A stretch of 10,730 nucleotides of DNA, taken from NCBI GenBank assembly GCA_017609795.1, contig JAFCDH010000026.1:1-10730 (forward strand), read 5' to 3'. A model generated the notes under the pieces. The model had not been told where the DNA came from. It did not search any database and worked only from the letters and a program-made list of their open reading frames with translations. Both the position numbers and the translations under genes were made by a program. Shown in pieces: positions 1-4,513 of the stretch. The stretch comes from Candidatus Pacearchaeota archaeon (lineage in GTDB: Archaea > Nanobdellota > Nanobdellia > Pacearchaeales > GW2011-AR1). The stretch's first letter is position 1; each line of letters opens with the position of its first letter.

Positions 1-64
1 TTGGTATAATAATGTTTAAAAGTCTTAGAATTCTATTTGTTTTAGCATTCTTTATTTTATTTTT

Positions 65-370
65 TTAGCTGACTTCATCAAGAATTATTTTATCTTTAAA
101 TCTTCCTCTTTTTTCTGCCTTGCTTTTTCTTATTTGGTTGACTTTCTTTTTATTAAAATCTTTAAAATCAGATATTGCATGAATAACTTCTAAAATATCT
201 GCAAATTCTTCTTCAGTACTATCTTTTAGAAATTCATTAACTTCTTCTTTGAGTTTTTCTTTAAGTTTATTCCAATATTCTTTATTAGAAGCAATATGTG
301 TTATTGGAGTTTTTTTATCTTGTTTTATTATCTCTGGGATTTTGTCTCTTATTAGTTTGTTGTATTTCAT
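65..370 (-). CDS. MazG/PRA-PH-like nucleoside triphosphate pyrophosphohydrolase
   Basis: A 101-residue protein of the all-alpha NTP pyrophosphatase superfamily, the group often annotated as phosphoribosyl-ATP pyrophosphohydrolase-like. Members hydrolyse the alpha-beta bond of nucleotides or nucleotide-like substrates with Mg2+, commonly as house-cleaning enzymes in the cytoplasm; the substrate cannot be read from the sequence. The family opening YNKLIRDKIPEII lies at residues 3-15, and the metal-binding pattern ExxE...ExxD is present as E43/E46 and E55/D58. The C-terminal KRGRFKDKIIL is also typical. I chose the ATG at 368-370 because family members start just before YNKL; a TTG at 395-397, overlapping the aIF1A stop codon as TTGA, would add nine residues. 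The gene follows aIF1A after 23 nt and is probably cotranscribed with it. No histidine-biosynthesis gene is in view, so a role in that pathway is unsupported. Confidence 0.8.
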   Translation of the reverse strand: MKYNKLIRDKIPEIIKQDKKTPITHIASNKEYWNKLKEKLKEEVNEFLKDSTEEEFADILEVIHAISDFKDFNKKKVNQIRKSKAEKRGRFKDKIILDEVS

Positions 371-393
371 TTTAGAAGTTTTTAAATTAAAAT

Positions 394-747
394 TCAAAAC
401 TCACCCTCAACCTCCTTTAAAAATCCTTTTCTTTTTAACCATTCAATTTGTGCAGGAGTGTATTTTAATAAAACATCTCCTCGTTTATCTCCTTCAAATT
501 CCCAAGGTTTTACAATAACTGTGTCTCCTGGTCTAATCCATAATCTTCTTCTTTTAGCCCCAGGGATTCTGCAATTTCTTTGTTTTCCATCTAAACATTT
601 TATAAACATTCTATTTGCACCAACTCTTTGTTCAACAATACCTATAACTTCATCTTGTCTTGGAGTTCTAACTCTTGTAAATGTTGATTGTGAAGGTATA
701 CTTGGTTTATTTTTTTTTCTTTTGTCTTTAAATTTAGGTTTTTTCAT
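394..747 (-). CDS. eif1A: Translation initiation factor aIF1A
   Basis: A 117-residue archaeal homologue of eIF1A (bacterial IF1 counterpart), which sits in the A site of the small ribosomal subunit during initiation and promotes scanning/start selection and subunit joining. A basic N-terminal tail (residues 1-20, rich in Lys) precedes the S1-like OB fold at about 28-95: RTPRQDEVIGIVEQRVGANR, then the CLDGKQRNCRIPGAKRRRLWI segment (51-71) and RPGDTVIVKPWEF, followed by the C-terminal helix KYTPAQIEWLKRKGFL. Length and all landmark motifs match the family. The ATG start is clean, with a TATA-like box about 70 nt upstream and therefore a possible short leader. It is the first gene of a two-gene unit with the pyrophosphohydrolase downstream. 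The identification is firm. Confidence 0.97.
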   Translation of the reverse strand: MKKPKFKDKRKKNKPSIPSQSTFTRVRTPRQDEVIGIVEQRVGANRMFIKCLDGKQRNCRIPGAKRRRLWIRPGDTVIVKPWEFEGDKRGDVLLKYTPAQIEWLKRKGFLKEVEGEF

Positions 748-815
748 ATTAATTGTTGCTGATTTGAGTTTAAAAGACTTTTGTTAGTTGTTTTTAGTTT
801 ATTTTATTAAAATAT

Positions 816-824
816 CTTATAAAA
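816..824 (-). promoter_or_regulatory. TATA-like box, probable aIF1A promoter
   Basis: On the minus strand the sequence reads TTTTATAAG, centred about 73 nt before the aIF1A start codon. Transcription would begin near position 795, giving a leader of about 47 nt. The box lies inside one copy of an intergenic repeat that also occurs where no promoter is expected, so the assignment is tentative. Confidence 0.35.
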
Positions 825-901
825 TGTAATGATATAAAGATGATAAGTAAAGCTTAATTATTTATAGAGATACTAATGAAGTTACACATTTGAGTGTGAG
901 G

Positions 902-963
902 GTATTTTACATATCTAAGAAGTTTTTATTAGAAAAATATAAATACATAAATATGTAAAATAC
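902..963. repeat. 13-bp perfect inverted repeat framing the DUF424 promoter
   Basis: GTATTTTACATAT at 902-914 is the exact reverse complement of ATATGTAAAATAC at 951-963, with a 36-nt spacer. The TATA-like box of the downstream gene (about 937-944) is in the spacer. The right arm ends 3 nt before the ATG, over the expected transcription start. The geometry suggests paired binding sites for a regulator, though AT-rich sequence raises the chance of accidental dyads. Confidence 0.6.
937..944 (+). promoter_or_regulatory. TATA-like box of the DUF424 gene
   Basis: ATATAAAT is centred about 26 nt before the ATG at 967, the spacing expected for archaeal leaderless transcripts. No Shine-Dalgarno is visible before the start codon, in agreement with this. 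Confidence 0.5.
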
Positions 964-966
964 AAT

Positions 967-1263
967 ATGTTAATTAAGATACATGAAGGATATAGAAAAA
1001 CAGTATCATTGTGTGATTTAGATTTAATTGGAAAAACATTTGAAGAAGGCATAATGAGGATAGAGATAAAAGAGGGTTTTTTTAAAGGTGAAAAGAAAAA
1101 TAAGCAGGAGGTTTTAGAAATCCTTAAAGATATGCAAAAAGAAGATGCAACTTTTAATATTGTTGGTAAAGAATCAGTAGAAACTGCTTTAGAAGCAGGA
1201 ATTATTGATAAACAAGGGATAATTAAGATTAAAGAAGTTCCTATTGCGCTTGTTTTATTATAA
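967..1263 (+). CDS. DUF424 family archaeal protein
   Basis: A 98-residue protein of the archaeal DUF424 family. Family features seen are the opening MLIKIHEGYRKTVSLCD (1-17), the central LIGKTFEEG (20-28), the conserved EDATFNIVGKESVETAL (59-75) and the end VPIALVLL. Its molecular function is not established. It is a small cytoplasmic protein without membrane segments or signal peptide; conserved presence across archaea and frequent company of translation genes hint at a role in information processing, and here it lies divergently from aIF1A and near aIF2 beta. The gene starts at an ATG preceded by a TATA-like box at leaderless distance, framed by a striking 13-bp inverted repeat, so it may be specifically regulated. 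It converges on the zinc-ribbon gene, 47 nt stop to stop. Confidence 0.88.
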   Translation: MLIKIHEGYRKTVSLCDLDLIGKTFEEGIMRIEIKEGFFKGEKKNKQEVLEILKDMQKEDATFNIVGKESVETALEAGIIDKQGIIKIKEVPIALVLL

Positions 1264-1286
1264 AATATCAATTAACTAAGAAGTAT

Positions 1287-1310
1287 TTAAAAAAATAAAA
1301 AAATAAAAAA
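1287..1310 (-). terminator. Poly-U type terminator of the zinc-ribbon gene
   Basis: Directly after the zinc-ribbon stop codon the minus strand carries three T runs (T6, T7, T7) separated by single A residues. Archaeal RNA polymerase terminates at U-rich tracts without needing a hairpin. The tract sits in the gap between two converging genes, as expected for a terminator. Confidence 0.55.
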
Positions 1311-1487
1311 TTAAGCTGCTTTTTTCATTGCTCCTTCTTTTTGTATTCCACCCATTCTACAAACAGTTATACCACAATTAGGGCATTTTCCCTTTGCTAT
1401 TTTTGTGCCTTTTTTTGTTTTAGATTCTTTTGGGTCTTTCATTATTACTTTCTTTTTGCATTTAACACAATATCCTTGAGTTCCCAT
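1311..1487 (-). CDS. DUF5679-like small zinc-ribbon protein
   Basis: A 58-residue basic protein reading MGTQGYCVKCKKKVIMKD at its start. The cysteines form two knuckles, C7-x2-C10 and C35-x2-C38, with an extra C43, connected by a Lys-rich linker; this matches the DUF5679 pattern YCVKCK...K...KGxCPxCG. The fold should be a zinc ribbon able to bind nucleic acid or protein; no specific role is known to me. The ATG at 1485-1487 is preceded by GGAGG (plus-strand 1503-1507), but the spacing of 15 nt is longer than usual. A TATA-like box lies near 1548-1560 and a perfect 10-bp palindrome lies between it and the GGAGG, over the expected transcript start. A poly-U tract follows the stop. It is downstream of aIF2 beta but separated by 228 nt, so it is likely its own transcription unit. 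Confidence 0.85.
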   Translation of the reverse strand: MGTQGYCVKCKKKVIMKDPKESKTKKGTKIAKGKCPNCGITVCRMGGIQKEGAMKKAA

Positions 1488-1516
1488 TTTTATACTCTTA
1501 TTCCTCCTTTCAATTA

Positions 1517-1538
1517 TTTATCTATTGTAATAGATAAA
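1517..1538. promoter_or_regulatory. Operator-like palindrome in the zinc-ribbon promoter
   Basis: Two perfect 10-bp arms, TTTATCTATT (1517-1526) and AATAGATAAA (1529-1538), are separated by only GT. The palindrome is about 15 nt downstream of the TATA-like box and 9 nt upstream of the GGAGG on the minus strand, overlapping the expected transcription start near 1527. This is where an archaeal repressor would block initiation; alternatively it could fold in the leader RNA, although a 2-nt loop disfavours a full hairpin. Confidence 0.5.
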
Positions 1539-1547
1539 AATACTATG

Positions 1548-1560
1548 TTTTTTATACTTT
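1548..1560 (-). promoter_or_regulatory. TATA-like box of the zinc-ribbon gene
   Basis: The minus strand reads AAAGTATAAAAAA, centred about 66 nt before the ATG. Initiation about 25 nt downstream would leave a leader of about 40 nt that holds the GGAGG ribosome-binding sequence. Confidence 0.4.
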
Positions 1561-1624
1561 TAAAGGTATTTGTTGTGTGTTTTAGGTGTTTTTTGGTTTA
1601 TTTTGGAATTTGATAAGCTTAAGA

Positions 1625-1647
1625 AGTTATGTTATGAATAACTTAAG
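1625..1647 (+). repeat. 23-bp intergenic repeat, copy 1
   Basis: This segment begins AGTTATGTTATGA and ends CTTAAG. It matches 21 of 23 positions with a segment upstream of the MCM gene at 6556-6578. In this copy AAGTTAT (1624-1630) and ATAACTT (1638-1644) also form an inverted repeat with a 7-nt loop. Confidence 0.6.
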
Positions 1648-1657
1648 TTCTGAGTAA

Positions 1658-1692
1658 ATAGCTTAATATTCTTTTATGTATAGCTTAATATT
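1658..1692 (+). repeat. Direct repeat of 13 bp, 22-nt period
   Basis: ATAGCTTAATATT occurs at 1658-1670 and again, exactly, at 1680-1692. The period of 22 nt is close to two helical turns. The repeats lie just beyond the 3' end of the aIF2 beta gene and contain the AGCTTAA word found in several other gaps of this window. Confidence 0.6.
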
Positions 1693-1715
1693 GATATTAG
1701 TATTAATTCTTAGAA

Positions 1716-2126
1716 TCAAATCTTTGCTCTTACACTATGTTTTGCTCCGCAAGCTAAACAATGAACAAATGTGAATCCTTTGTCTTTTATTAATTCTGTG
1801 TCTGGTTTTTTACATTCTTTGCAAATAATAAATTCTTTTACATATTGTTCTATTTTTTCATTGATTTTTTTAGAGGAAATTTTTCTTTGTAAGATAACTC
1901 TGCTTTTTTTAATTGCTCCAGAAGTAGCAAGTTCTTTTAATAAGAATTTAAGTAAATGTTCTTGTTTTCTTCTTAAGTGTGATGCTATTTGTTGCAAATT
2001 AGTTAAGATTGTTTTAGTTCCTTCAAGATGCCCTTGTATTTTTGGAATTTCAAATCTTTCAGACTTTCTAGTAATTGGTTTTATTTCTTTGTATGCTGAT
2101 TCTAATAGTTTTTCATATTGTTCCAT
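1716..2126 (-). CDS. eif2b: Translation initiation factor aIF2, beta subunit
   Basis: A 136-residue beta subunit of the heterotrimeric aIF2, which delivers initiator Met-tRNA to the small ribosomal subunit in a GTP-dependent way; beta modulates the gamma GTPase and tRNA binding. The N-terminal helix that contacts gamma is at residues 1-15. The eIF2B/eIF5-type alpha-beta domain covers about 20-95, with FEIPKIQGHLEGTKTILTNL (25-44) and the LLKFLLKELATSG segment (58-70). The C-terminal zinc ribbon has C102-x2-C105 and C123-x2-C126 (CKEC, CLAC). Length and order are those of archaeal aIF2 beta. The ATG is about 28 nt after a good TATA box (TTTATAAG) and lacks a Shine-Dalgarno, so the message is probably leaderless. 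Confidence 0.97.
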   Translation of the reverse strand: MEQYEKLLESAYKEIKPITRKSERFEIPKIQGHLEGTKTILTNLQQIASHLRRKQEHLLKFLLKELATSGAIKKSRVILQRKISSKKINEKIEQYVKEFIICKECKKPDTELIKDKGFTFVHCLACGAKHSVRAKI

Positions 2127-2148
2127 GAAGAAGATATTAATTTTTCTC

Positions 2149-2156
2149 TTATAAAT
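2149..2156 (-). promoter_or_regulatory. TATA box of the aIF2 beta gene
   Basis: The minus strand reads TTTATAAG, centred 26-28 nt before the start codon. This is a textbook archaeal TATA element at leaderless spacing. Confidence 0.6.
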
Positions 2157-2192
2157 GTTTGGTTTTAAGTTTATTTTAAATTATAATAATAC

Positions 2193-2199
2193 TTATATA
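2193..2199 (+). promoter_or_regulatory. TATA box of the secreted-protein gene
   Basis: TTATATA is centred about 48 nt before the ATG at 2244. Initiation near 2221 would give a leader of about 23 nt carrying the Shine-Dalgarno at 2234-2237. Confidence 0.5.
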
Positions 2200-2233
2200 G
2201 CTTAATTATGTCTTGGAATAGGGAAGAGATGTA

Positions 2234-2237
2234 GGAG
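2234..2237 (+). promoter_or_regulatory. Shine-Dalgarno of the secreted-protein gene
   Basis: GGAG in the context TAGGAGAT lies 6 nt before the ATG at 2244. It complements the archaeal 16S rRNA tail and fixes the start codon. It contrasts with the apparently leaderless housekeeping neighbours. Confidence 0.6.
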
Positions 2238-2243
2238 ATTAAA

Positions 2244-3413
2244 ATGAGTTTTAAAAATACTTTAAAAAGTCTTGTTTTAGTTGTAAGTGTTGGTTTAGGT
2301 TCTATTGGAATTTCTCAATTATGTGCTCGAGAATATTCTCTTGAAAGGCAAAGAACAGTTTCTAAACAAGAACAAGAAATTGTTAAAAGAGCAATAATGC
2401 CTAAACTTTTAAAAGATCCAAACAAGGTAGATGTTGTTAATTTTTATACAAAAGAAGGTTATGGGAAAAAAAGACAGATATATGGAAGAGTTATTTCAGA
2501 AGATGAAAAAAATATAACTATTGAAGAACCTTTAGAGCATATTGTTTCTGCTAATACTTATTTAAAAGAGAGAATTGAAAAATTAACTAAATCTGTGATT
2601 CCTGAAATAAAATTTTATGAAGAACTTGGTGATAAGTATTATGCTAAAACAGGGGATTTTGATAGGGATTCTGATGATTGGGCACAAGCATTTAGGTATT
2701 TTGAACGAGCAAAATATATTTCAAGAAGAGAGTTTGGGGAAAATAATAAAAAAGCTAAAGAAATTGATAGAAAATTAGCTGAAATGAATAAGGATAGAAC
2801 TGTGTGGAATAGAGAGATGAAAAGGAGAGCAAAAGAGAAGACATTTGAGTTTCAAAGAGAGTTTGGCATAAGATCAAGAGGATGGTTAGGGGAAATTGTA
2901 GAATATAAAACTCGTTTGAATAAATTAAAACAAGAAAGAGTTGTTTTAGAAACAAGTCTTTCGAAAATGTCTCAAGGAAAATCTAGTTTTATGGGGTGTT
3001 TGTCAGATTTAGATAAAATAATAAAATCTGGAGAAAAGAAGTTTACAGAATTATGGTTTAATATTTCAAAAAGGCTTGATGAAATTGATTTATCTTTAAA
3101 AGAAAGGAAATCTGTAGAAAACTTAGATAGAATCATGAGATTATATTTGCCATATCTTAATGAATCTGAGGAAGTTAGAAAAGAATTATCTGAAGCAATT
3201 TCTGGATTAAACACTGCTAATAATAAAATAAAAATTGGACAATCTGATTATAATAGAAGTATAACAAGTATAAGGAGTGAGGTAAATTTATTAGAAGAAA
3301 ATCTTAAAAGATTGTGGTTTAATGTTTCAGATGAACTTTCAAAAATTGAATATGAAGCAGATAAACCTGTTGAAGAAAAATCTGTTGGAGATGTTGAGAA
3401 AAAGGCAGGATGA
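2244..3413 (+). CDS. Predicted secreted helical protein with an internal repeat, unknown family
   Basis: I do not recognise a family for this 389-residue protein. Residues 1-28 look like a Sec signal peptide: Lys at 4 and 8, hydrophobic core LVLVVSVGLGSIGIS, and a small-residue site near C27/A28. The remainder is highly charged and predicted mostly helical without further membrane segments. Residues 125-180 (EELGDKYYAKTGD, then WAQAFRYFERAKYI) resemble one TPR-like helical pair. Residues 235-281 and 322-368 align without gaps at a period of 87 residues, both ending in LWFN(I/V)S...L..I, which points to an internal duplication. The C-terminal tail is acidic/Lys-rich. A clear Shine-Dalgarno and its own TATA box mark it as an independent unit; it converges on the frameshifted gene, with only 5 nt between stops. 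An envelope or extracellular scaffold role is a guess only. Confidence 0.8.
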   Translation: MSFKNTLKSLVLVVSVGLGSIGISQLCAREYSLERQRTVSKQEQEIVKRAIMPKLLKDPNKVDVVNFYTKEGYGKKRQIYGRVISEDEKNITIEEPLEHIVSANTYLKERIEKLTKSVIPEIKFYEELGDKYYAKTGDFDRDSDDWAQAFRYFERAKYISRREFGENNKKAKEIDRKLAEMNKDRTVWNREMKRRAKEKTFEFQREFGIRSRGWLGEIVEYKTRLNKLKQERVVLETSLSKMSQGKSSFMGCLSDLDKIIKSGEKKFTELWFNISKRLDEIDLSLKERKSVENLDRIMRLYLPYLNESEEVRKELSEAISGLNTANNKIKIGQSDYNRSITSIRSEVNLLEENLKRLWFNVSDELSKIEYEADKPVEEKSVGDVEKKAG

Positions 3414-3418
3414 AATTT

Positions 3419-3713
3419 TTATTTCATAATATTTTCTAGGTTTTGGAAAAAATTAAACCTTATATAATTAAAACGTGTTCTTGTTTCTGTAACTATTGCA
3501 ACAATCTGTTCTTTGTAAAACAAGACATGAAGTTTGTCATCAGAAGGAACATATTCAGACTTGCAAAGATTATATACTCTTTTTTCTAAATAAGTTGGAT
3601 GATTTATAGGGGGGTTCTAATTTTCTCCCTATTGAAACTAAAAAATCATCTATTTGTTCATAAGCTTTTTGTTGTTCTCCAGTATTACAAGTTATTGATT
3701 TTGGAATATACAT
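3419..3713 (-). pseudogene. Small unknown gene frameshifted at a six-C run
   Basis: The ATG at 3711-3713 is 2 nt after the RPA-like stop codon and opens a frame of 47 residues (MYIPKSITCNTGEQQ...) that ends at a TAA at 3570-3572. Shifting by one base at the C6 run (plus-strand G6, 3609-3614) instead gives a continuous product of 97 residues, ending at the TAA at 3419-3421, through INHPTYLEKRVYNLCKSEY and a strand-rich part with LHVLFYKEQIVAIVTETRTR. The single missing/extra base at a homopolymer could be a real mutation, an assembly error, or a +1 recoding site (CCC-CCC-T). The coupling to the RPA-like gene suggests cotranscription. I do not recognise the protein; it has no signal peptide or membrane segment. 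Confidence 0.6.
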
Positions 3714-3715
3714 TT

Positions 3716-4357
3716 TTATCCCAAATACCTAACCCTTCCTGGTTTAGGTTCATAGATTATGCCTTCTTCAAGGAGTTTTTGAATTTCTTGGTTTATTAAA
3801 TCAGGTCTAGAATCTTTTAGTTTCATTATGATTTCTTCTTTATCAATTCCTTCATTAGATTCTGAGTTTTTAATCATTTCAATTATTTCATCTCTTAATG
3901 CTCTTACTTCTTGTTTTTGTTCTTGTGTTAAAGGCCTAGGAAATGATTTTTCAATTTCAAGTTTTCTTATTAAAAGATATTTTGGGTCTATTTTTCTTAT
4001 TAAATCAGGAAGAATATATAATTCCTCATTAAAGGTTCTTAAAAGACCTATCACAACTATAGTGTCTCCTTGTACTAAATCTTGGAATTTTTGAATATCT
4101 TCTCCAAATAATCTTGCTCTTACTTGCCCGCTTCCATCATCAAGAGTTATAGAAGCAAATCTTCTTTCACTTTCTGATTCAAACTTATCAATAACATTTG
4201 CAATTATATTAACTCTTAGGATTTTTTTATCTCCAAGTTCTACAAATTGAAGTTTAGGATTTGAACCTTCTCCTGATTCATCAAGTATTTGTTTTGATTT
4301 AAGCAAATCTTCAATTCTTAGTTTATATGCTGTTTCTCTTTTAAATTGTTCTGGCAT
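3716..4357 (-). CDS. RPA32-like OB-fold single-stranded DNA-binding protein
   Basis: A 213-residue protein that resembles archaeal RPA small-subunit/RPA-associated proteins (COG3390-like), which coat single-stranded DNA in replication and repair. The OB fold covers about 45-125: ILRVNIIANVIDKF, then FASITLDDGSGQVRARLFGE (67-86), QGDTIVVIGLLRTFNEELYI and the linker helix start IRKIDPKYLL. A polar linker follows, then a winged helix at about 160-213 (IDKEEIIMKLKD...INQEIQKLLEEGIIYEPKPGRVRYLG). The same architecture, OB fold then winged helix, is seen in RPA32. It lies 156 nt downstream of MCM on the same strand, consistent with a replication role, and is followed after 2 nt by the frameshifted gene. 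No zinc-finger cysteines are present. A large RPA subunit is not in the window. The exact subunit assignment is less certain than the fold. Confidence 0.85.
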   Translation of the reverse strand: MPEQFKRETAYKLRIEDLLKSKQILDESGEGSNPKLQFVELGDKKILRVNIIANVIDKFESESERRFASITLDDGSGQVRARLFGEDIQKFQDLVQGDTIVVIGLLRTFNEELYILPDLIRKIDPKYLLIRKLEIEKSFPRPLTQEQKQEVRALRDEIIEMIKNSESNEGIDKEEIIMKLKDSRPDLINQEIQKLLEEGIIYEPKPGRVRYLG

Positions 4358-4373
4358 TTTATATTATTTTGTT

Positions 4374-4390
4374 TTATCTATATCTTAATG
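4374..4390 (-). repeat. CATTAAGATAT-type intergenic repeat, possibly overlapping the RPA promoter
   Basis: The minus strand reads TACATTAAGATATAGAT, the same as the word at 6792-6808 on the plus strand. GATATAGA inside it is centred about 24 nt before the RPA-like start codon and may serve as a weak TATA element for a leaderless message; both readings are tentative. Confidence 0.4.
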
Positions 4391-4455
4391 TATGATAACG
4401 GTGAGTTGATGAGTCACTTTGACTTTTTATCATCTAACTTGATTTTATCATCTCT

Positions 4456-4485
4456 ATCTCATTATATTTTATAAGATATTGATAT
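4456..4485 (+). repeat. CATTATATTTTATAAGATATT intergenic repeat
   Basis: This 30-nt segment begins ATCTCATTATATTT and ends AAGATATTGATAT. It matches 6610-6640 except for a T/C change and one extra base there, and its core matches the minus strand of 811-831 with one mismatch. It lies in the gap between MCM and the RPA-like gene. Confidence 0.6.
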
Positions 4486-4513
4486 GTTTTTTAAAGATTT
4501 ATATGGTTTTCTA

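Noticed and set aside
12..68. An 18-residue hydrophobic plus-strand frame (MFKSLRILFVLAFFILFF) that resembles a signal sequence.
   Set aside because: It is too short, overlaps the stop of the pyrophosphohydrolase gene, has no following mature domain, and AT-rich DNA easily encodes hydrophobic peptides. Positions 1-64 otherwise show nothing supportable.
458..787. A 109-residue plus-strand open frame opposite aIF1A.
   Set aside because: It is antisense to a firmly identified gene, and its hydrophobic Phe/Leu/Ser-rich composition is what the complement of Lys/Glu-rich AT-rich coding gives.
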